Shown: in pieces, positions 39,711 through 44,743 of the stretch | Layout: every line of letters begins with the position of its first letter | Position numbering within the stretch: position 1 is the stretch's first letter | Source of the DNA: Propionibacteriaceae bacterium | GTDB taxonomy: Bacteria; Actinomycetota; Actinomycetes; Propionibacteriales; Propionibacteriaceae | Assembly (NCBI GenBank): GCA_017882685.1 | Contig: JADGPA010000076.1 | Coordinates: 1-44,743, forward strand | DNA: 44,743 nucleotides | Reading direction: 5' to 3' | Position numbers and translations under genes: made by a program | Notes under the pieces: generated by a model | Database searches by the model: none | What the model was told of the DNA's origin: nothing | What the model saw: the letters and a program-made list of their open reading frames with translations, nothing else

Positions 39711-40364
39711 CTACCTCTGGTCGCCAACCGTGACAGGGACGGGCACCGGTTCGAGCTCGACCAGCCGGAGGAAGAACGGACGCAGCCCGAGGCGGCGCAA
39801 CACGTACCAGACCACGTTGAACAACGCGAGGAACCAGGTGGTGGAGACCGCGATCATCGTCCCCGAGTCGTTCACCAGCGCAGCCCAGACCGCCCAGAGG
39901 GTGAGGTTGATGAAGCCCAGCGCCACCGAGACCGGCGAAACGCCTCGGACGTGCTCGGCGCGGACGAGCTCGACAGACTGCGCGGCGGTGATCGCGATGC
40001 CCGGGAAGATCGCGGCGATGCCGTAGGCGGCCGACCCGAGGAAGCCATCGATCGCGATCATGGTGGCGGCGACAGCGAAGCTCGGCAGCATCGTCGGCAG
40101 GACGCGGCGACCGAGCCTGCGCGACATCAGCACGAGAATCGGCACGGTGGTGAACAGTGCGAGCGAGCTGCTGAGGATCTGCGGCACCTGGCCGATGTTG
40201 ATGCCGTGCACGGTCCAGGCGATGTTGAGGACGAGGGCCGTCTGCCAGCCGACGAGGGAGAGGCCCTCGACATTGCGCGTCCGGGCGAGGCGGACGAGCT
40301 GGGGAGTGGCCAGGAACGCGCCAACGATGGTCGCAACCCAGCCGAGCACGTCGACAGGCGCCAT
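39711..40364 (-). CDS. SWEET-like PQ-loop sugar transporter, full length
   Basis: A 217-residue membrane protein with two PQ-loop triple-helix bundles and a linker helix, giving seven helices. The first bundle holds ATPQLVRLARTRNVEGLS, the second ITAAQSVELVRAEHVRGVSP. Most bacterial relatives (SemiSWEETs) have one three-helix bundle of about 90 residues, so this is the eukaryote-like 3-1-3 arrangement. It is upstream of and probably co-transcribed with GH3, suggesting uptake of a glucoside or glucose efflux. AGGAGGAAGGG precedes the ATG. Confidence 0.82.
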   Translation of the reverse strand: MAPVDVLGWVATIVGAFLATPQLVRLARTRNVEGLSLVGWQTALVLNIAWTVHGINIGQVPQILSSSLALFTTVPILVLMSRRLGRRVLPTMLPSFAVAATMIAIDGFLGSAAYGIAAIFPGIAITAAQSVELVRAEHVRGVSPVSVALGFINLTLWAVWAALVNDSGTMIAVSTTWFLALFNVVWYVLRRLGLRPFFLRLVELEPVPVPVTVGDQR

Positions 40365-40396
40365 CAGTTCCCTTCCTCCTCAGCGGGAACTCGATC

Positions 40397-40410
40397 TGGG
40401 AGCGCTCTCA
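40397..40410. promoter_or_regulatory. CelR-like LacI-family operator
   Basis: TGGGAGCGCTCTCA differs at one base from TGGGAGCGCTCCCA, the cellobiose regulator CelR site of Thermobifida. It is 33 bp before the SWEET-like gene and fits cellobiose induction of the transporter and beta-glucosidase. No LacI-family regulator gene lies in the window. Confidence 0.8.
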
Positions 40411-40512
40411 GCACGCTCCGGTGACATGGCCGTCCGCATTGGTTGTTGTGCGCCAAAGATTACGCGGTCCTGAGGCCCGATGTCGCCAGATGGACGATGT
40501 AGGTGAGGCGGC

Positions 40513-40857
40513 CTAGCGCGGGATCGGAGCCTGGAGCAGCGTGCTGAGTGACTGCAGCGCCGCCGGCTGGATCCAGTAGTGCACCCAGGTGCCTCGTCGC
40601 TCACAGTCGACAAGGCCGGCCTCGCGCAGGATCTTGAGGTGGTGGCTGATCGTCGGACCGGACAGTGCGAAGTGCGGGGTCAGGTCGCAGACGCAGATCT
40701 CGTCCTGGGCAGCGATCATGGCTGCGAGGCGCAACCGCACCGGGTCGCCGAGAGCCTTGAACATCGGGGCGATCCGGGCCGCCGCGGCGTCATCCATCGT
40801 CGTCGTTGCGAGCTGGCAGCACTCTCCGACGACACGGACGCTGAGTTCCTTGGGCAC
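40513..40857 (-). CDS. arsR: ArsR-family arsenic-responsive repressor
   Basis: A 114-residue winged-helix repressor. ICVCDLTPHFALSGPTISHH combines the metalloid-binding Cys-Val-Cys with the recognition helix, as in arsenic-sensing ArsR. An additional ECCQL lies in the N-terminal segment. The GTG start at 40857 is chosen because the upstream frame overlaps the operator. It is divergent from arsM, with an inverted repeat between them that it should bind, releasing on As(III). Confidence 0.92.
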   Translation of the reverse strand: MPKELSVRVVGECCQLATTTMDDAAAARIAPMFKALGDPVRLRLAAMIAAQDEICVCDLTPHFALSGPTISHHLKILREAGLVDCERRGTWVHYWIQPAALQSLSTLLQAPIPR

Positions 40858-40876
40858 TTTCCTATCTTGACATACT

Positions 40877-40905
40877 TCGAAACAGTGGAGAAGACTCTGT
40901 TTCGA
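40877..40905. promoter_or_regulatory. ArsR operator between arsR and arsM
   Basis: TCGAAACAG and CTGTTTCGA form a perfect 9-bp inverted repeat around 11 bp. It is central in the 73-bp divergent region and so can control both genes. Confidence 0.85.
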
Positions 40906-40930
40906 TGAACGTCTAGGCAAGGAGATCCTG

Positions 40931-41776
40931 ATGGCTGAACAGCTCGAACTCCGTGAAGCGGTCCGGGAGCGCTACGCGAGTGCGGCCCGCAACTCCCTGC
41001 AACTGGCCGACGGGGGCTGCTGCAGCACATCGTGTTGTGGGGACGGGTCAAGCGATCCTGTGGGCACCGGCTTGTATGACGAGGGCGACACGCCCTCGGC
41101 CGGCGCACTGGCCGCGTCCCTCGGGTGCGGCAACCCGACAGCGTTGATCGAGCTCCGGCCCGGGCAGGACGTGCTCGACCTGGGTTCGGGCGGCGGGCTG
41201 GACGTGCTGCTGTCGGCACGGCGGATCGCTCCGGACGGGATGGCCTTCGGCCTGGACATGACTGACGAAATGCTCGACCTCGCGGAACGGAACCGTGCCG
41301 AGGCCGGCATCAACAATGTGACCTTCATCAAGGGCACGATCGAGGACATCCCGCTGCCAGAAGCCAGCGTCGACGTGGTGATCTCCAACTGCGTGATCAA
41401 CCTCTCCACAGACAAGGACGCGGTGCTGCGCGAGGCGTTCCGCGTCCTGCGTCCCGGCGGGAAGTTCGCCGTCTCCGACATCGTTCTCCTGCGTCCGCTG
41501 GCACGGGAGTGGGTGTCTCTGGTGGGGCTGTGGACCGGGTGTATCGCGGGCGCCCTTGTCGACGCCGACTACCTCACCAAGCTCGAGAGTGCCGGGTTCA
41601 CCGACCCGGGCATCCAGGTCACCCGCACCTACACCCGCGACGACCTGACCGAAATGGCGCGCACCCTGCCGCCCGGCAGTCTCCCCGACGGCACCAGACC
41701 CGAGGAAGCGGTCGCCAGCCTGGACGGGGCGTTCGCCAGCGCCTTCATCCGTGCCCAGAAGTTGGCTCGCCCGTAG
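40931..41776 (+). CDS. arsM: Arsenite S-adenosylmethionine methyltransferase
   Basis: A 281-residue enzyme that methylates As(III) to volatile or pentavalent methylarsenicals. The SAM site DLGSGGGLDVLLSARR, the cysteines in SLGCGNP, SNCVINL and WTGCIAG (equivalent to the three catalytic cysteines of ArsM), and the N-terminal CCSTSCCG are present. AAGGAG stands 6 nt before the ATG. Regulation by ArsR is expected from the operator. The alpha/beta hydrolase gene follows by 19 bp. Confidence 0.95.
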   Translation: MAEQLELREAVRERYASAARNSLQLADGGCCSTSCCGDGSSDPVGTGLYDEGDTPSAGALAASLGCGNPTALIELRPGQDVLDLGSGGGLDVLLSARRIAPDGMAFGLDMTDEMLDLAERNRAEAGINNVTFIKGTIEDIPLPEASVDVVISNCVINLSTDKDAVLREAFRVLRPGGKFAVSDIVLLRPLAREWVSLVGLWTGCIAGALVDADYLTKLESAGFTDPGIQVTRTYTRDDLTEMARTLPPGSLPDGTRPEEAVASLDGAFASAFIRAQKLARP

Positions 41777-41795
41777 TTGCGAGTAAGAACCCGGG

Positions 41796-42587
41796 ATGCA
41801 CTACATCGAGCACGGGAAAGGCCGGCCAATGCTGGTCCTCCACGGCGCCGGCGTCGACCACCGGGAGGTGGAGGCGTGCTTCGAGCCGGCCTTCGCCGAC
41901 GTCGAGGGGCTGCACCGGATCTACCCGGACCTGCCCGGGATGGGGCGAACGCCGGCTCCGGACACGCTTCGCAGTGGTGATGACGTACTCGCCGCCCTGC
42001 TCGCTTTCGCCGAGGAGGTGGCGTGCGGGGAGGAGTACCTGCTGGTCGGCCACTCGCTGGGCGGGTACTACGCGCAGGCGATGGCTTCGAGGCAGCCTGC
42101 GCAGGTCGCTGGGCTGGCTCTGGTCTGTCCGTTACTGCAGGGAATCCGTGACGTCCCGGAGCATCGTGTCGTCACCGACACCGGTGGGCTCGGTGACGAC
42201 GTGTTCCGGGGCTACTTCGTGATCCACACGCCCGAGATGGTGGAGCGGTACAACCGTTGCGTCGCCCCGTCCGCGGAGCTCGTCGACCGGGCGGCGGCAG
42301 AGCGCATCGGGGAGCGGTGGGCGCTGACGCCCGCTCAAGCGGCGGCGTACAAAGGGCCGGTGTCGATCATCGCCGGACGGCTGGACTCGATGGTCGGGCA
42401 CGCCGCTGCGGTCGACCTACTCGACAACTATCCGCACGCGTCGCTCGCCGTGGTCGACGACGCCGGACACGCCCTGCCCCACGAGCAGCCCGAGCTTCTG
42501 CGGGCCCTGCTCAGGGAGTGGCTCGGCCGGGTGCGCGGCACCAGCAGCCCGGCGCCGATCGCCAGTTCGGCGACACCAGAGGCGTAG
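41796..42587 (+). CDS. Alpha/beta hydrolase
   Basis: A 263-residue hydrolase with a complete triad: Ser in GHSLGGYYAQ, Asp in GRLDSMVG and His in DAGHALPHEQPE. The N-terminal strand pair MHYIEHGKGRPMLVLHGAG is standard for the fold. Substrate unknown. It lies 19 bp after arsM on the same strand, probably in the arsenic-responsive transcript. TAAGAA stands 6 nt before the ATG and could also be a weak -10 box. Confidence 0.85.
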   Translation: MHYIEHGKGRPMLVLHGAGVDHREVEACFEPAFADVEGLHRIYPDLPGMGRTPAPDTLRSGDDVLAALLAFAEEVACGEEYLLVGHSLGGYYAQAMASRQPAQVAGLALVCPLLQGIRDVPEHRVVTDTGGLGDDVFRGYFVIHTPEMVERYNRCVAPSAELVDRAAAERIGERWALTPAQAAAYKGPVSIIAGRLDSMVGHAAAVDLLDNYPHASLAVVDDAGHALPHEQPELLRALLREWLGRVRGTSSPAPIASSATPEA

Positions 42588-42599
42588 GTCCGCCTGCGA

Positions 42600-43208
42600 C
42601 TACGAGCTGGTTGCATACTCCGGACGTCCGGCAGGCAGATAGGTCTGGATGGTGCTGCCCCGGGACGTGGTGCGCGAGCTCACCAGCTCGAGGGCAAGGT
42701 CTGGACCGGAATCGGGGAACAGTCGGGTGCCCTGGCCGACGACGACGGGACAGATGACCAGATCGAGCTGGTCGACGAGGTCGTTGGCCAGCAGCCATCG
42801 GACGACAACACCGCTGCCCGGCACGAGAAGGGTGCCGTCCTGCTGCGTCTTCAGATCACCGATGGCGGTGGCGAGGTCGCCGCGCAGGACCGTGGTGCCC
42901 ACCCATTGAGGCTCAGTGATGGTCGTCGACACCAGGTACTTGGGGCGGCTGTTCAGCGGGCCGGCGATCGGGTTGCCCGGATCGGTCACCGCTCCCCAAT
43001 AGGGAGCGAAGATGTCGTACGTCCGTCGCCCGAAGAGGAACGCGTCCGCGCCGCCGTAGACCTGGTTCAGGTAGTCGCTGGCTTCGACATCGACAAGCGG
43101 GAGGGCCCATCCGCCGCGCTCGAACCCCCCCCTGCGATCCTCATCAGGTCCTCCCAGCCCCTGCATCACGCCGTCCACCGAGAGGTAGGTGGTGGTGGTC
43201 AGCTTCAT
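42600..43208 (-). CDS. DHFR/RibD-C-fold reductase
   Basis: A 202-residue protein of the dihydrofolate reductase-like family (RibD C-terminal domain). Features are KLTTTTYLSVDGVMQGLGG at the N-terminus, GADAFLFGRRTYDIF and the NADPH-binding LLVPGSGVVVRWLL, with DLVDQLDLVICPVVVGQGTRLF near the end. These proteins are usually named dihydrofolate reductase family; the substrate is unknown. GAGGTGA lies 6 nt before the ATG. It is convergent with the alpha/beta hydrolase, with 12 bp between the stops. Confidence 0.9.
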   Translation of the reverse strand: MKLTTTTYLSVDGVMQGLGGPDEDRRGGFERGGWALPLVDVEASDYLNQVYGGADAFLFGRRTYDIFAPYWGAVTDPGNPIAGPLNSRPKYLVSTTITEPQWVGTTVLRGDLATAIGDLKTQQDGTLLVPGSGVVVRWLLANDLVDQLDLVICPVVVGQGTRLFPDSGPDLALELVSSRTTSRGSTIQTYLPAGRPEYATSS

Positions 43209-43345
43209 GTCGTCACCTCGCGGACAAGGCGCGGACCTGCTGTGGCTCCGCGCTCTCGTTCCAGACAAGCACACATCGTCCAATCGATCAGCGGGCAGTA
43301 TTGCGTCGCCTGAAGACATGCCACTCAGGCGACACGAGCGGGTCA

Positions 43346-43367
43346 AGTCCAGCGGGGTGGTGTACGG
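43346..43367 (+). repeat. Left terminal inverted repeat of the IS
   Basis: Begins AGTCCAGCGGGGTGG and ends GTACGG; its complement lies at 44716-44737 with mismatches at positions 9 and 11. Confidence 0.85.
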
Positions 43368-43381
43368 CTGATCCGTCGAGG

Positions 43382-44623
43382 TCAGGCGGTTAAGGCTTGC
43401 AGGATGGGCTGATCTGTCGCCTCCTCGATGGTCGCGGTGGCTTGGGACTTGGCGAGGACGTCGAGGCCGAGGTAACGCCGGGCTTCGGCCCATTCGTCGT
43501 GTTGTTCGGCGAGGACGGCTCCGACGAGCCGGATGATGCTGTTGCGGTCGGGGAAGATGCCGACAACGTCGGTGCGGCGCCGGATTTCGCGGTTGAGCCG
43601 TTCGTTGGGGTTGTTCGACCAGATCTGTCGCCACACCTCTTTGGGGAACGCTGTGAACGCGAGGATGTCGGCCCTGGCGGCTTCGAGGTGATCGGCCACG
43701 GCGGGCAGCTTCCCGGCGAGAGCGTCGACGATCCGGTCGAACTGTTCGTTGACCGCGGCCTTGTTGGGTTGGTCGTACACGCTGTGCAGGAGCGCTTTGA
43801 CCCAGGGCCAGCTGCTCTTGGGTGTGGCCGACATCAGGTTCGCCGCGTAATGGGTGCGGCAGCGTTGCCAGGACGCACCGGGCAGGGTTGCACTGATCGC
43901 GGCAACAAGGCCGGCGTGGGCATCGGAGGTGACCAGCCGGACTCCGGACAGGCCGCGGGCGACCAGGTCACGGAAGAACGCGAGCCAGCCGGCGCCGTCC
44001 TCACTGGTGGTGACCTGGATGCCCAACACCTGACGGTGGCCGTCGGCATCGACACCGGTAGCCACCAGGGCATGGACCGGCACGACCCGGCCACCTTCGC
44101 GGACCTTCAACACCAGCGCGTCAGCGGCCACGAACGTGAACGGCCCGGCATCGGCCAGTGATCGGTTGCGGAACTCTTCGACGTGGCCGTCGAGATCCTT
44201 GGCCATTTCCGACACCTGCGACTTCGACAACGTGGTGATCCCCAAGGATTGGACCAGCTTGTCCATCCGGCGGGTCGAGACGCCGAGCAGGTAGCAGGTC
44301 GCCACCACCGAGGTGAGGGCCCGCTCGGCCCGCTTACGGCGCTCGAGGAGCCACTCAGGGAAGTAGCTGCCGGTCCGCAGCTTCGGGATCTCCAGCTCCA
44401 GGGTGCCGGAACGGGTGTCGAAATCACGGCCCCGGTAGCCGTTGCGGCGGTTGATCCGCTCCGGTGAGCTGATGCCGTACGCCGCGCCGCAAACCGCGTC
44501 GGCCTCGGCCGACATCAACGTGTTGACGAAGGTGGTCAGCAGCTCCCGCAGCAGGTCGGGGCTGGACTGGGCGAGCTGTTCCTCGATCAGGCGTGCCGGG
44601 TCGATAATTGGAGAGACGGTCAT
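43382..44623 (-). CDS. IS256-family transposase
   Basis: A 413-residue Mutator/IS256 transposase that strongly resembles the IS1081 type. The DDE elements are visible: VAADALVLKV, then TSDAHAGLV, then the C-terminal block SNNPNERLNREIRRRTDVVGIFPDR. The zinc/helical insert CRTHYAANLM is present. The gene is full length, starting at ATG 44623, and shows no damage, so it may be active. Confidence 0.95.
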   Translation of the reverse strand: MTVSPIIDPARLIEEQLAQSSPDLLRELLTTFVNTLMSAEADAVCGAAYGISSPERINRRNGYRGRDFDTRSGTLELEIPKLRTGSYFPEWLLERRKRAERALTSVVATCYLLGVSTRRMDKLVQSLGITTLSKSQVSEMAKDLDGHVEEFRNRSLADAGPFTFVAADALVLKVREGGRVVPVHALVATGVDADGHRQVLGIQVTTSEDGAGWLAFFRDLVARGLSGVRLVTSDAHAGLVAAISATLPGASWQRCRTHYAANLMSATPKSSWPWVKALLHSVYDQPNKAAVNEQFDRIVDALAGKLPAVADHLEAARADILAFTAFPKEVWRQIWSNNPNERLNREIRRRTDVVGIFPDRNSIIRLVGAVLAEQHDEWAEARRYLGLDVLAKSQATATIEEATDQPILQALTA

Positions 44624-44715
44624 CGTGGTGCTCTTTCTTCGAGTCGTTGTGAGAGATCACTCGAAGGATCACGCGGTGACCGTCACCCGCTAAGGAGCGA
44701 CACGCTCACCGCTGT

Positions 44716-44737
44716 CCGTACACCACTCTGCTGGACT
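44716..44737 (-). repeat. Right terminal inverted repeat of the IS
   Basis: Complement of the left end with two mismatches, 6 bp from the window edge. Confidence 0.85.
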
Positions 44738-44743
44738 CCACTC

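Larger units (their letters stand above)
43346..44737 (-). mobile_element. IS256-family insertion sequence, IS1081-like
   Basis: A 1392-bp element, bounded by 22-bp terminal inverted repeats (43346-43367 and 44716-44737) that match at 20 of 22 positions. Between them is one intact transposase gene on the minus strand. The 8 bp left of the element (GCGGGTCA) do not match the first 6 bp to the right (CCACTC), so no target duplication is evident, though the window ends there. Confidence 0.92.

Noticed and set aside
43321-43326. CCACTC matching the 6 bp right of the IS
   Set aside because: It stands 20 bp outside the left inverted repeat rather than adjacent, so it is not a target duplication.
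1-44743. CRISPR array or phage structural genes
   Set aside because: No regularly spaced repeats and no capsid, tail, terminase or integrase signatures.

Overview
The window is high-GC actinobacterial DNA. It most resembles the Propionibacteriaceae and relatives. This is inferred from coding style, from the DUF5318-ponA-GT87 gene order shared with mycobacteria, from a DLW-39-type small protein, from cobalamin-assembly genes and from many apparently leaderless genes; no marker gene for a firm species call is present.

Layout. 1-3038 (minus): DUF5318 protein, class A penicillin-binding protein and a GT87-like membrane glycosyltransferase cut by the window edge. 3148-3220: tRNA-Ala(TGC). 3221-9490 looks like an accessory block behind the tRNA: a glyoxalase-family remnant, a HigBA toxin-antitoxin pair whose antitoxin gene overlaps a large glycosidase gene by 4 bp, a frameshifted DUF4143 ATPase, and a BrnT-like/ribbon-helix-helix pair. 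9498-12863: DLW-39-like peptide, degenerate LCP protein, two small unknowns or regulators and a PlsC acyltransferase. 12865-18275: a TetR-controlled export cassette (YhgE/Pip protein plus an MMPL pump carrying a degenerate ABC-ATPase domain) with three tandem 17-bp operator repeats. 18285-24642: lactate dehydrogenase, class Ic aminotransferase, APH-like kinase, glutaminase, cobU, cobS and cobT. 24652-28362: P-type cation ATPase and a DMT permease. 28539-29808: a SigF/SigB-type stress sigma factor followed by csbD and a 47-residue GPGG-motif membrane peptide; a textbook SigF-type promoter precedes csbD. 29903-33868: ACT-domain protein, epoxide hydrolase, SRPBCC protein, small protein and MFS carrier. 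33791-37263: frameshifted DUF222/HNH gene, nitrilase-family amidase and DUF3048 lipoprotein. 37378-40410: a seven-helix SWEET-like transporter plus GH3 beta-glucosidase behind a CelR-like operator. 40513-42587: divergent arsR/arsM arsenic module with a clear operator, then an alpha/beta hydrolase. 42600-43208: DHFR/RibD-fold reductase. 43346-44737: a complete IS256-family (IS1081-like) element.

The most general pattern is regulatory. About a dozen genes have a TANNNT box ending exactly 6 or 7 nt before the start codon and no Shine-Dalgarno sequence, so they are probably leaderless. In two cases the TAG stop codon of the upstream gene forms the first three bases of the next gene's -10 box. The most unusual protein is the MMPL pump with an ABC domain that lacks its catalytic residues.
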